DNA of 64,000 nucleotides from Apostichopus japonicus (lineage: Eukaryota; Echinodermata; Holothuroidea; Aspidochirotida; Stichopodidae), in the NCBI RefSeq assembly GCF_037975245.1, contig NC_092576.1, positions 19,554,111-19,618,110 on the forward strand. Direction: 5' to 3'. The notes under the pieces were generated by a model. That model did not search any database. It worked only from the letters and a program-made list of their open reading frames with translations, and was not told the origin of the DNA. Within the stretch, counting starts at the first letter, position 1, and each line of letters opens with the position of its first letter. This document shows positions 12,561 to 28,179 of the stretch, one piece after another. The position numbers and the translations under genes are program-made.

Positions 12561-12994
12561 CCCTGTCAATCTTGTTTCAGGCGCTACGTTAGAATGTTCG
12601 AGAGCCCTTTCATATTATTCGATGAAGAAAATGGCCTCATGCAGGCTATTATAGGCCTATACACATGCAATAAACAATTACACATAGTTACATTCCTAGG
12701 TACCGATTGCTAGGGCATCCAGGTGAAACGTTTAGCATTACCCTGGTAACATGATTCTCAGCTGTTCGAGGTAATATGTACGTGTGTAGGCCTACTATAG
12801 GGCCTATACGAATACTACGAGGGTGCATATGTACTATATCAATAAACCGTGGGCAAAATAATACATTTTGTTGTAATAGGGCCAATGAAGCCCACAGTCA
12901 ACTTTTCTTGCTTTATAAAGACGGTTTATTTGAAAAGATCGCACTACGTTTATGGTAGGCGAGAAATTAAGCTAAAAAAGAGCCGTAAATTCAC

Positions 12995-13133
12995 GATGAT
13001 GCATAAATATAGGCATGAAAATATTCTTATCCCTGGCATTTGGTGGGGGGGGGATATGGTGTATTACATCCCCTCCACCCATTTTCATGGGGGGATATAT
13101 CCCCCTTCCCCCCCCCCAGGATCGCCGCCCATG
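12995..13133 (+). mobile_element. Right-end fragment of a hAT-like element
   Basis: G runs and C runs flank TGGGGGGATATATCCCCC-type sequence and end in CAGGATCGCCGCCC, resembling the CCGCCACT/CCGCCGCCACTG termini seen at the left of the window. No target duplication was found. Confidence 0.35.
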
Positions 13134-13716
13134 GAGGGCAAGCCTGGTGCTTTTGTGCCTTTTTTTTTGTACGTTTTTTTTTCTTTTCTATGGAAACCTT
13201 TTTTTTTCCGTCAGGAATAACTTAACATCGTTTTCCCTTCCCTTCATAATAATAATTAGAAAATTCCTAAAAATTCGGGATAGGTAGTTTTGACAAGTTA
13301 TTTCACAGAGGATGTAAGAATATTAGTCTCTACTATGTGGTTGCAGAGGATATGATCAAAATGTGAAGGGCAACCGTTATAAAAAAAAAAAAACATTTGA
13401 TAAGCGCCTGCATTTTACATTGTGTTTCTCTAAATGACTACCTTATCAATCACTGCGGTATGTAAGCGACCACACCTGGATCAATCAGGCACCTTGAGAC
13501 TAGATCAGAGATAGTCTGGATCTAAGACACAGTTGAAGTATAGGAAAATAGATCATGGGTTGTAAGTTGTGATCCGACATGTAAAATGCAGTTCCATAAG
13601 ATTATTGAATACAGATACAGCTCTTTTAATTGTTTACTATAGTAACATATAACTTACTATTATTCCAGTTTTATATTCATAATTTACATCTTTACATGAT
13701 CTTTTTATAACACCAG

Positions 13717-13851
13717 CTTGTACAGCTCATCGATGGGGTCCAGATGCTTGTGATGGTATATGTGATAACTGCTATAACGGAGGCATTTGTGACGAGACAA
13801 GTGGAAAATGCATTTGTGCCCCTGGGTTCAAAGGAACAAATTGTGAAGAAG
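13717..13851 (+). CDS. EGF-like exon 1 of Tie-like receptor
   Basis: The 135-nt phase 1-1 exon lies between acceptor ACACCAG and donor GTAACA. It encodes ACTAHRWGPDACDGICDNCY followed by NGGICDETSGKCICAPGF and KGTNCEE. Eight cysteines, the W-G-x-x-C opening, NGG-x-C and C-x-C-x-x-G-F-x-G-x-x-C match the laminin-type EGF repeats of Tie receptors. The frame is open and all structural cysteines are present, so this exon shows no decay. Confidence 0.82.
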
Positions 13852-15021
13852 GTAACAATGTTCTTAATGTTTTACTGAGAAATATATATATTTTATGAAA
13901 TATATCTGTATATCTTCATGACAGAGAGGAATGATGCATAATGTGACTTTCGAATTGTAAATGTAAATAACATTTATTTAAGCTCACTCGTAATCCACTT
14001 CGTATTTCATTAAAAAAAGGATGTTGCTTAAGGGAGCCAAGCAATGGCTCAAGTCTATTGTTTGAACATTGTATCTTGCATGTAAAGGTATGTGTTGGTA
14101 ATTTCAAACCATTACCTACAATATCTGAAGATTATAGGCAGTTCTGAAACGGTGATGCTTTAGGACTTATTTGTACACCAGTGTAGTGTGTTCAGTAATT
14201 TAAAAATCCAAGTGAATACCCTTGGAAAAATTATTGTGTGATTTGAGAAACTTCCCTTTAAAATTATAATTGAGACAATTATAGCCTTGTGAGCCACTGC
14301 ATGCTGTTTGTGTTATATCTAGTGATTTGGACCCCCCCCCCCCCACCAATCCAGATTATATACTTGTAGGTTTAATCATTGCAGGATATACTTTCAGGTA
14401 GTATTAATTTACCTAGAGTACCAATAATGGTTTATGCAAATCCTACATGTTGTAGACAGAACCTTATTATGTGTATTATTCCAAGATCAATAACGTTCGT
14501 AAATTTATCTCACAATTGCAAAATCTCAACATAACCCTTGGTTTTACCGGAGGCCGTTCATGATTCTGAGATAAGTGTCAGGAAAATCAGCATGATTTAA
14601 TCAAGTTTATTGAACTGTAATTTGCAACAAATATCAATTGAATTAAGTCATTTTTAGTCATTTAGAGGATTTCTGGATCATCATATGGATATTGTCAGTG
14701 AAATACATGAAAGGTGTATGCACCCTATTTTGTTATGTTTAATAATTTCCTAACGCATGTGGATGACACTGAGGGCAATTTTACTAGCCTCAATATATTA
14801 CATTGTTGAATACACTTGGAACGTTAAATACTTATGATAATACACCTTTGCGCCAGCTGTTTCTTAAAAAATGTGGTGTTCTGCACCTGACTATAAACAT
14901 GCAGCTTCTGTGTTGACTGGTAACTAATGAAGTTGCATGACCTTTTGGAAGCAACACTGGGTTTAAGATGCTTCTCACGTGACTAGAGCGGCATTTTAAT
15001 TAATCTATCTTTTCCTGTTAG
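13852..15021 (+). other. Intron 4 of the Tie-like locus
   Basis: AT-rich intron with a C run at about 14331-14344. Nothing else recognised. Confidence 0.5.
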
Positions 15022-15171
15022 GTTGTGGAGGTAACAGATATGGAGACTCGTGTGAGAAGAGATGTTCCAACACTGAGGAACCTGAGAGATGCAGTAAATT
15101 CCTCTTCTGTCTCGCCCACCCATACGGCTGTAGTTGTAACACAGGATGGAAGGGGTTGGACTGCCTTACCG
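15022..15171 (+). CDS. EGF-like exon 2 of Tie-like receptor
   Basis: The 150-nt phase 1-1 exon begins GCGGNRYGDSCEKRCSNTEE and ends SCNTGWKGLDCLTG at donor GTAGAG. The segment FCLAHPYGCSCNTGWKGLDC closely resembles the FCLPDPYGCSCATGW-type signature of vertebrate Tie1/Tie2 EGF repeats. This is the strongest family marker in the locus. No stop or frameshift is present. The next exon should supply a further EGF or fibronectin type III domain, but none is convincing before the satellite at 17.24 kb. Confidence 0.85.
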
Positions 15172-17236
<2,065 letters not shown>

Positions 17237-18659
17237 GGTACCGCACATTCGATTGATCGGTATCGCACATTAGATTGATCGGTATCGCACATTGGATTGA
17301 TCGGAACCGCACATTCGATTGATCGTTACCGCACATTCGATTGATCGGTACCTCACATTCACTTGATTGGTACCGCACATTCTTTTTATCGGTACGGAAC
17401 ATTCGATTGATCGATAGGGAACATTGAATTGTTCGTTACTGCACATTCCATAGATCGGTACCGCACATTCGATTGATTGGTATCGCTCATTCGATTGTTC
17501 GGTACGGATGTTTCGATTGATCGTTACCGCACATACGATTGATCGGTACCGAACATTCGATTGATCGGTATCGCACATTCGATTGATCGGTATCGCACAT
17601 TCGATTGATCGGTACGGAACATGCGATTGATCGATACCGCACATTCTATTGATCGGTACCGCACATTTGATTGATGGGTAGCGCACATTCTATTGATTGG
17701 TATGGAACATTGTATTGTCCGTTACCGCTCTATTCATAGATCGGTAGGGCACATTCAATTGATCGGTATCGCACATTCCAATGATCGTATCGCACATTCG
17801 ATTGATCAGTACCGCACATTCGATTAATCGGTACTGCACATTCGAATGATCGGTACCGCACATTCAATTGATCGTTACCGCACATTCGATTGATCGGTAC
17901 CACACATTCCTTTGATCGGTACCGCACATTCTATTTATCGGTACGGAACATTCGATTGATCGGTAGGTAACATAGTATTGTTCGGTACCGCACATTTCAT
18001 TGATCGGTACCGCACATTCGATTGATCAGTACCGCACTTTCGATTGATAGGTACTGCACATTCGATTGATCGGTATTGCACATAAGATTGATCGGTACTG
18101 CACATTCGATTGATCGGTACCGAACATTCGATTGATCGGTAGGGAACATTATATTGTTCGTTACTGCACATTCTATAGATCGGTACCGCACATTCGATTG
18201 ATCGGTATCGCAAATTCGATTGATCGGTACGGAACATTCGTTGATCAGTAACGCACATTCGATTGATAGGTACCGCATATTTGATTGATCGGTAATGCAC
18301 ATTCCATAGATCGATACCGCACATTCGATTGATCGGTACCGTACATTCGATTGATCGGTACAGCACATTCGATTGATCGGTACCGCACATTCAATTGAAC
18401 GGTATTGCACATTCCATAGATCGATACCGAACATTCGATTGATCGGTATCGCACATTTGATTGATCGGTATTGCACATTCGATTGATCGGTACGGAATTT
18501 TCGATTGATCGGTACCGCACATTCTATTGATCGGTACCGCACATTTTAATTGATCGGCACCGCACATTCTATTTATCGGTACCACACATTCGATTGATCG
18601 GTACCGCACATTCGATTGATCAGTATCGCACATTCGATTGATCGGTAGGTAACATTGTA
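17237..18659 (-). repeat. 22-bp satellite, inverted left arm (about 65 units)
   Basis: Tandem 22-bp units read in the reverse orientation (CATTCGATTGATCGGTACCG) for 1.42 kb. Units vary by point changes and small indels more than in the centre of the right arm. The arm abuts the forward array at an 8+1+8 inverted repeat (18660-18676). The unit contains the KpnI palindrome GGTACC and the imperfect palindrome CGATCAATCG. Confidence 0.95.
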
Positions 18660-18676
18660 CATTCGATAATCGAATG
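18660..18676. repeat. Head-to-head junction palindrome of the satellite
   Basis: CATTCGAT, one A, then ATCGAATG: a perfect inverted repeat at the exact point where satellite orientation switches. The left arm ends with diverged GGTAACATTGTA and the right arm begins GTGGGGTACCGATC. Confidence 0.85.
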
Positions 18677-21600
18677 TGGGGTACCGATCAATCGAAGTTT
18701 CGCTACCCATCAATGGAATGTGCAATGCCGATCAATCTTAATGTGTGATACCGATTAATCGAATGTGCGGTACCGATCAATGGTATGTGCGGTACCGAAC
18801 AATACAATGTTCCCTACCGATCAATCGAAAGTTCCGTACTGATAAATAGAATGTGCGATACCGATCAAGTAAATGTGCAATACCGATCAATAGAATGTGG
18901 GGTACCCATCAATCGAATGTGCGGTAACGATCATTCGATTGTGCGGTACCGATCAATCGAATATGCGATACCGATCAATCGAATGTGCCATACGATCATT
19001 GGAATGTGCGATACCGATCAATTGAATGTGCCCTACTGATCTATGGAAAGAGCGGTACCGAACAATACAATGTTCCATTACAATCAATCGAATGTGCGGT
19101 ACCGATCAATCGATTGTGCGGTACCGATCAATCGAAAGTGCGGTACCGATCAATCGAATGTGCGGTACCGATCAATGAAATGTGCGGTACCGAACAATAC
19201 AATGTTCCCTACCGATCAATCGAATGTTCCGTACCGATAAATAGAATGTGCGGTACCGATCAAATGAATGTGCGGTACCGATCAATCGAATGTGCGATAC
19301 CGATCAAGTGAATGTGCGGTACCGATCGAATGAATGCGCGGTAACGATCAATCGAATGTGCGATACCGATCAATCGAATGTGCGGTACCCATCAATGGAA
19401 TGTACGGTACCGAACAATACAATGTTCCCTACCGATCAATCGAATGTGCGGTATCGATCAATCGTATGTGCAGTACCGATCAATCGAATGTTCAGTACCG
19501 ATCAATCGAAAGTGCGTTACCGATCAATCGAATGTGCGGTACCGATCAATGGTATGTGCGGTACCGAACAATACAATGTTCCCTACCGATCAATCGAATA
19601 TTCCGTACCGATAAATAGAATGTGCGGTACCGATCAAATGAATATGCGTTACCGATCAAGCTAATGTGTGATACCGATCAATGGAATGTGCGGTACCGAT
19701 CAATGGTATGTGCAGTACCGAACAATACAATGTTCCCTACCGATCAATCGAAAGTTCCAAACTGATAAATAGAATGTGCGATACCGATCAAGTGAATGTG
19801 CGGTACCGATCGATTGAATGCGCGGTAACGATCAATCGAATGTGCGGTACCGAGCAATCGAATGTGCGATACCGATAAATCGAATGTGCGGTACCGATCA
19901 ATGTAATGTACGGTACCGAACAATACAATGTTCCCTACCGATCAATCGAACGTTCCGTACCGATTAATCGAATGTGCGGTACCGATCAATCGAATGTGCA
20001 GTACAGATCCATCGAATGTGCAGTACCGATCAATCGAATGTGCGGTACCGATCAATGGTATGTGCGGTACCGAACAATACAATGTCCCCTGCCGATCAAT
20101 CGAATGTCCCATACCAATCAATCGAATGTGCAGTACCGATCAATCGTATGTGCAGTACCGATAAATCGAATGTGCAGTACCGATCAATCGAAAGTGCGGT
20201 ACCGATCAATCGAATGTGCGGTACCGATCAATGAAATGTGCGGTACCGAACAATACAGTGTTCCCTACCGATCAATCGAATGTTCCGTACCGATAAATAG
20301 AATGTGCGGTATCGATCAAATGAATGTGCGGTACCGATCAATCGAATGTGCGGTACCGATCAATCGAATGTGCGGTACCGATCAATCGAATGTGCGATAC
20401 CGATCAATCGAATGTGCGATACCGATCAATCAAATGTGCCATACGATCATTGGAATGTGCGATACCGATCAATTGAATGTGCCCTACCGATCTATGGAAA
20501 GAGCGGTACCGAATAGTACAATGTTTCCATTACAATCAATCGAATGTGCGTTACCGATCAATCGATTGTGCAGTACCGATCAATCGAATGGGCGGTACTG
20601 ATCAATATAATGGGCGGTACAGATCAATATAATGTGCAGTACCGAACAATACAATGTTCCCTACCGATCATTCGAATGTTCATACCGATCAATAGAATGT
20701 GAATGTGCGGTACCGATCAATCGAATGTTCGTTACCGATCAGGCGAATGTACAATACCGATCAATCGAATGTGCGGTATCGATCAATGGATTGTGCGGTA
20801 CCGATAATCGAATGTGGGGTACCGATCAATCGAAGTTTCGCTATCCATCAATGGAATGTGCGATACCGATCAATCGAATGTGCAATACCGATCAATATAA
20901 TGTGCGGTAACCATCAATCGAATGTGCAATACCGATCAATCTAATGTGTGATACCGATCAATCGAATGTGCGGTGCCGATCAATGGTATGTGCGGTATCG
21001 AACAATGCAATGTTCCCTAACGATCAATCGAAAGTTCCAAACTGATAAATAGAATGTGCGATACCGATCAAGTGAATATGCGGTACCGATCGATTGAATG
21101 CGCGGTAACGATCAATCGAATGTGCGATACCGATCAATCGAATGTGCGATACCGATCAATCGAATGTGCGGTACCCATCAATGGAATGTACGGTACCGAA
21201 TAATACATTGTTCGCTACCGATCAATCGAATGTGCGGTACCGATCAATCGAATGTGCAGTACCGATCAATCGAATGTGCGGTACCGATCAAAGAAATGTG
21301 CGGTACCGAACAATACAATGTTCCCTACCGATCAATCGAATGTTCCGTACCGATAAATAGAATGTGCGGTACCGATCAAATGAATGTGTGGTACCGATCT
21401 ATCGAATGTTCCCTACCGATCAATCGAATGTTCCGTACCGATAAATAGAGTGTGCGGTACCGATCAAATGAATGTGTGGTACTGATCAATCGAAAGTTCG
21501 GTACCGATCAATCGAAAGTTCGGTACCGATCAATCGAATGTGCGATACGATCATTGGAATGTGCGATACCGATCAATTGAATGTGCCCTACCGATCTATG

Positions 21601-23849
21601 GAAAGAGCGGTATCGAACAATACAATGTTCCATACCAATCAATAGAATGTGCGGTACCGATCAATCGATTGTGCGGTACCGATCAATCGAATGTGGGGTA
21701 CCGATCAATCGAAGTTTCGCTACCCATCAATGGAATGTGCGATACCGATCCATCCAATGTGCAATACCGATCAATTGAAAGTGCGATACCGATCAATCGA
21801 ATGTTCGGTATCGATCTATGGAATGTGCAGTACCGATCCGTTGAATGTGCGGTAACGATCAATCGAATGTGCGGTACCGATCAATCGAATGTGCAATACC
21901 GATCAATCAAATGTGCGGTAACGATCAATAGAATGTGCGGTACCGACCAATCGAATGTTCCGTACCGATCAATCGAATGTGCGATACCGATAAATCGAAT
22001 GTGCGATACCGATCAATCGAATGTTCGGTATCGATCTATTGAATGTGCAGTACCGATCAATTGAATGTGCGGTAACGATCAATCGAATGTGCGATACCGG
22101 TCAATCGAATGTGCGGTACCGATCAATCGAATGTGCGGTATCGATCTATGGAATGTGCAGTACCGATCAATCAAATGTGCGGTACCGATCACTTGATTGT
22201 GCGTTACCGATCAACGAATGTTCCGTACTGATCAATCGAATGTGCGATACCGATCAATTGATTCAGCTGTACCGATCAATTGAATGTGCGATACCGATCA
22301 ATCTAATGTGTGATACCGATCAATCGAATGTGCGGTACCGATCAATGGTATGTGCGGTACCGAACAATATAATGTTCCCTACCGATCAATCGAATGTTCG
22401 GAACCATTCAATCGAATGTGCAGTACCGATCAATCGTATGTGCAGTACCGATCAATCGAATGTGCAGTACCGATCAGTCGAATGTGCGGTACCGATCAAT
22501 GAAATGTGCGGTACCGAACAATACAATGTTCCCTACCGATCAATCGAATGTTCCGTACCGATAAATAGAATGTGCGGTACCGATCAAATGAATGTGTGGT
22601 ACCGATCTATCGAATGTTCGTTACCGATCAGGCGAATGTACAATACCGATCAATCGAATGTGCGGTATCGATCAATGGATTGTGCGGTACCGATAATCGA
22701 ATGTGCAGTACCGATCAATCGAAGTTTCGCTATCCATCAATGGAATGTGCCCTACCGATCAATCGAATGTGCAATACCGATCAATATAATGTGCGGTAAC
22801 CATCAATCGAATGTGCAATACCGATCAATCTAATGTGTGATACCGATCAATCGAATGTGCGGTGCCGATCAATGGTTATGTGCGGTACCGAACAATACAA
22901 TGTTCCCTAACGATCAATCGAAAGTTCCAAACTGATAAATAGAATGTGCGATACCGATCAAGTGAATATGCGGTACCGATCGATTAAATGCGCGGTAACG
23001 ATCAATCGAATGTGCGGTACCGATCAATCGAATGTGCGATACCGATCAATCGAATGTGCGGTACGAATCAATGGAATGTACGGTACCGAACAATACATTG
23101 TTCCCTACCGATCAATCGAATGTGCAGTACCGATCAATCGAAAGTGCGATACCGATCAATCTTATGTGCGGTACCGATCAATCGAAAGTGCGCCCAAGCA
23201 ATACATTGTTCCCTACCGATCAATCGAATGTGCGGTACCGATCAATCGAATGTGCAGTACCGATCAATCGAATGTGCGGTACCGATCAATGAAATGTGCT
23301 GTACCGAACAATACAATGTTCACTACCGATCAATCGAATGTTCCGTACCGATAAATAGAGTGTGCGGTACCGATCAAATGAATGTGTGGTACCGATCTAT
23401 CGAATGTGCGGAAACGATCAATCGAATGTGCGGAACCGATCAATCGAAAGTGCGGTACCGATCAATCGAATGTGCGATACGATCATTGGAATGTGCGATA
23501 CCGATCAATTGAATATGCCCTACCGATCTATGGAAAGAGCGGTACCGAACAATACAATGTTCCATACCAATCAATAGAATGTGCGGTACCGATCAATCGA
23601 TTGTGCGGTACCGATCAATCGAATGTGGGGTACCGATCAATCCAAGTTTCGCTACCCAACAATGGAATGTGCGATACCGATCCATCCAATGTGCAATACC
23701 GATCAGTTGAATGTGCGATACCGATCAATCGAATGTTCGGTATCGATCTATGGAATGTGCAGTACCGATCGGTATGCGAAGCGATACCGATAAATCGAAT
23801 GTGCGATACCGATCAATCGAATGTTCGGTACCAATCTATTGAATGTGCA

Positions 23850-26800
23850 GTACCGATCAATTGGATGTGCGGTAACGATCAATCGAATGTGCGATACCGG
23901 TCAATCGAATGTGCGGTACCGATCAATCGAATGTGCGGTATCGATCTATGGAATGTGCACTACCGATCAATCAAATGTGCGGTACCGATCACTTGATTGT
24001 GCGTTACCGATCAACGAATGTTCCGTACTGATCAATCGAATGTGCGATACCGATCAATTGATTCAGCTGTACCGATCAATTGAATGTTCGGTATCGATCA
24101 ATGAAATGTGCGGTATCGTTCAATTGAATGTGCCCTACCGATTTATGGAAAGAGCGGTACCGAACAATACAAAGTTCCATACCAATCAATCGAATGTGCG
24201 GTACCGATCAATCGATTGTGCGGTACCGATAAATCGAATGTGGGGTACCGATCAATCGAAGTTACGCTAACCATCAATGGAATGTGCGATACCGATCAAT
24301 CTAATGTGTGATACCGATCAATCGAATGTGCGGTACCGATCAATGGTATGTGCGGTACCGAACAATATAATGTTCCCTACCGATCAATCGAATGTTCGGA
24401 ACCATTCAATCGAATGTGCAGTACCGATCGATCGTATGTGCAGTACCGATCAATCGAATGTGCAGTACCGATCAATCGAATGTGCGGTACCGATCAATGA
24501 AATGTGCGGTACCGAACAATACAATGTTCCCTACCGACCAATCGAATGTTCCGTACCGATAAATAGAATGTGCGGTACCGATCAAATGAATGTGTGGTAC
24601 CGATCTATCGATTGTGCGGAAACGATCAATCGAATGTGCGGTACCGATCAATCGAAAGTGCGGTACCGATCAATCGAATGTGCGATACGATCATTGGAAT
24701 GTGCGATACCGATCAATTGAATGTGCCCTACCGATCTATGGAAAGAGCGGTACCGAACAATACAATGTTCCATACCAATCAATAGAATGTGCGGTACCGA
24801 TCAATCGATTGTGCGGTACCGATCAATAGAATGTGGGGAACCGATCAATCGAAGTTTCGCTACCCATCAATGGAATGTGCGATACCGATCCATCCAATGT
24901 GCAATACCGATCAATTAAATGTGCGATACCGATCAATCGAATGTTCGGTATCGATCTATGGAATGTGCAGTACCGATCCATTGAATGTGCGGTAACGATC
25001 AATCGAATGTGCGGTACCGATCAATCGAATATGCGGTACCGATCAATCGAATGTGCGGTACCGATCAATCTAATGTGCGCTACCGATCAATAGAATGTGC
25101 GGTACCGATCAATCGAATGTGCAATACCGATCAATCGAATGTGCGATACGATTATTGGAATGTGCGATACCGATCAATTGAATATGCCCTACCGATCTAT
25201 GGAAAGAGCGGTACCGAACAATACAATGTTCCATACCAATCAATAGAATGTGCGATACCGATCCATCCAATGTGCAATACCGATCAGTTGAATGTGCGGT
25301 ACCGATCAATCGAATGTGCGGTACCGATCAATCGAATATGCGGTACCGATCAATCGAATGTGCGGTACCGATCAATCGAATGTGCGCTACCGATCAATAG
25401 AATGTGCGGTACCGATCAATCGAATGTGCGGTAACGATCAATCGAATGTGCGGTACCGATCAATCGAATGTGCGATACCGGTCAATCGAATGTGCGGTAC
25501 CGATCAATCGAATGTGCGGTATCGATCTATGGAATGTGCACTACCGATCAATCAAATGTGCGGTACCGATCACTTGATTGTGCGTTACCGATCAACGAAT
25601 GTTCCGTACTGATCAATCGAATGTGCGATACCGATCAATTGATTCAGCTGTACCGATCAATTGAATGTTCGGTATCGATCAATGAAATGTGCGGTATCGT
25701 TCAATTGAATGTGCCCTACCGATTTATGGAAAGAGCGGTACCGAACAATACAAAGTTCCATACCAATCAATCGAATGTGCGGTACCGATCAATCGATTGT
25801 GCGGTACCGATAAATCGAATGTGGGGTACCGATCAATCGAAGTTACGCTAACCATCAATGGAATGTGCGATACCGATCAATCTAATGTGTGATACCGATC
25901 AATCGAATGTGCGGTACCGATCAATGGTATGTGCGGTACCGAACAATATAATGTTCCCTACCGATCAATCGAATGTTCGGAACCATTCAATCGAATGTGC
26001 AGTACCGATCGATCGTATGTGCAGTACCGATCAATCGAATGTGCAGTACCGATCAATCGAATGTGCGGTACCGATCAATGAAATGTGCGGTACCGAACAA
26101 TACAATGTTCCCTACCGACCAATCGAATGTTCCGTACCGATAAATAGAATGTGCGGTACCGATCAAATGAATGTGTGGTACCGATCTATCGATTGTGCGG
26201 AAACGATCAATCGAATGTGCGGTACCGATCAATCGAAAGTGCGGTACCGATCAATCGAATGTGCGATACGATCATTGGAATGTGCGATACCGATCAATTG
26301 AATGTGCCCTACCGATCTATGGAAAGAGCGGTACCGAACAATACAATGTTCCATACCAATCAATAGAATGTGCGGTACCGATCAATCGATTGTGCGGTAC
26401 CGATCAATAGAATGTGGGGAACCGATCAATCGAAGTTTCGCTACCCATCAATGGAATGTGCGATACCGATCCATCCAATGTGCAATACCGATCAATTAAA
26501 TGTGCGATACCGATCAATCGAATGTTCGGTATCGATCTATGGAATGTGCAGTACCGATCCATTGAATGTGCGGTAACGATCAATCGAATGTGCGGTACCG
26601 ATCAATCGAATATGCGGTACCGATCAATCGAATGTGCGGTACCGATCAATCTAATGTGCGCTACCGATCAATAGAATGTGCGGTACCGATCAATCGAATG
26701 CGCAATACCGATCAATCGAATGTGCGATACGATTATTGGAATGTGCGATACCGATCAATTGAATATGCCCTACCGATCTATGGAAAGAGCGGTACCGAAC

Positions 26801-27040
26801 AATACAATGTTCCATACCAATCAATAGAATGTGCGATACCGATCCATCCAATGTGCAATACCGATCAGTTGAATGTGCGGTACCGATCAATCGAATGTGC
26901 GGTACCGATCAATCGAATATGCGGTACCGATCAATCGAATGTGCGGTACCGATCAATCGAATGTGCGCTACCGATCAATAGAATGTGCGGTACCGATCAA
27001 TCGAATGTGCGGTAACGATCAATCGAATGTGCGGTACCGA
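23850..27040 (+). repeat. Two tandem 1581-bp higher-order satellite copies
   Basis: Marker variants recur exactly 1581 bp apart across the segment: the GGTCAATCG variant (about 23899 and 25480), the ACTTGATTGTGCG variant, and the GATACGATTATTGG variant (25145 and 26726). Across the stretches I compared, the copies seem to differ by about one base (a T at 25118-25121 versus C at 26699-26702). 1581 is 72 units minus 3 bp, so internal short units are preserved. A third partial copy at about 27130-27780 is displaced by 1669 bp, four extra units, and an older relative starts near 22087. Confidence 0.85.
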
Positions 27041-28179
27041 TCAATCGAATGTGCGGTACCGACCAATCGAATGTTCCGTACCGATCTATTGAATGTGCAG
27101 TACCGATCAATTGAATGTGCGGTAACGATCAATCGAATGTGCGATACCGGTCAATCGAATGTGCGGTACCGATCAATCGAATGTGCGGTATCGATCTATG
27201 GAATGTGCAGTACCGATCAATCAAATGTGCGGTACCGATCAATCAAATGTGCGGTACCGATCAACGAATGTTCCGTACTGATCAATCGAATGTGCGATAC
27301 CGATCAATTGATTCAGCTGTACCGATCAATTGAATGTTCGGTATCGATCAATGAAATGTGCGGTATCGTTCAATTGAATGTGCCCTATTGATTTATGGAA
27401 AGAGCGGTACCGAACAATACAAAGTTCCATACCAATCAATCGAATGTGCGGTACCGATCAATCGATTGTGCGGTACCGATAAATCGAATGTGGGGTACCG
27501 ATCAATCGAAGTTACGCTAACCATCAATGGAATGTGCGATACCGATCAATCTAATGTGTGATACCGATCAATCGAATGTGCGGTACCGATCAATGGTATG
27601 TGCGGTACCGAACAATATAATGTTCCCTACCGATCAATCGAATGTTCGGAACCATTCAATCGAATGTGCAGTACCGATCGATCGTATGTGCAGTACCGAT
27701 CAATCGAATGTGCAGTACCGATCAATCGAATGTGCGGTACCGATCAATGAAATGTGCGGTACCGAACAATACAATGTTCCCTACCGATCAATCGAATGTT
27801 CCGTACCGATAAATAGAATGTGCGGTACCGATCAAATGAATGTGTGGTATCGATCTATCGAATGTTCGTTACCGATCAGGCGAATGTACAATACCGATCA
27901 ATCGAATGTGCGGTATCGATCAATGGATTTTGCGGTACCGATAATCGAATGTGGGGTACCGATCAATCGAAGTTTCGCTATCCATCAATGGAATGTGCGA
28001 TACCGATCAATCGAATGTGCAATACCGATCAATATAATGTGCGGTAACCATCAATCGAATGTGCAATACCGATCAATCTAATGTGTGATACCGATCAATC
28101 GAATGTGCGGTGCCGATCAATGGTTATGTGCGGTACCGAACAATACAATGTTCCCTAACGATCAATCGAAAGTTCCAAA

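Larger units (their letters stand above)
10707..13716 (+). other. Intron 3 of the Tie-like locus
   Basis: 3-kb intron between the stop-bearing Ig exon and the first EGF exon. It holds the dispersed module at 12345-12560 and an element end near 13130. No extra splice-flanked exon was recognised. Confidence 0.5.
6355..15171 (+). other. Tie-like receptor locus, five recognised coding exons
   Basis: Five exons in one orientation (6355-6430, 9272-9595, 10440-10706, 13717-13851, 15022-15171) each end in phase 1 and begin with the two bases needed to complete that codon. They splice into one frame: signal peptide, Ig-like, Ig-like, EGF-like, EGF-like. This is the N-terminal order of Tie-family receptors, which bind ligand outside the cell and signal through a cytoplasmic tyrosine kinase. 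No fibronectin, membrane or kinase exon was found before the satellite at 17.24 kb. With two stops in the third exon, the locus is either a pseudogene, an exon-skipping gene, or a gene truncated by the array. Confidence 0.7.
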
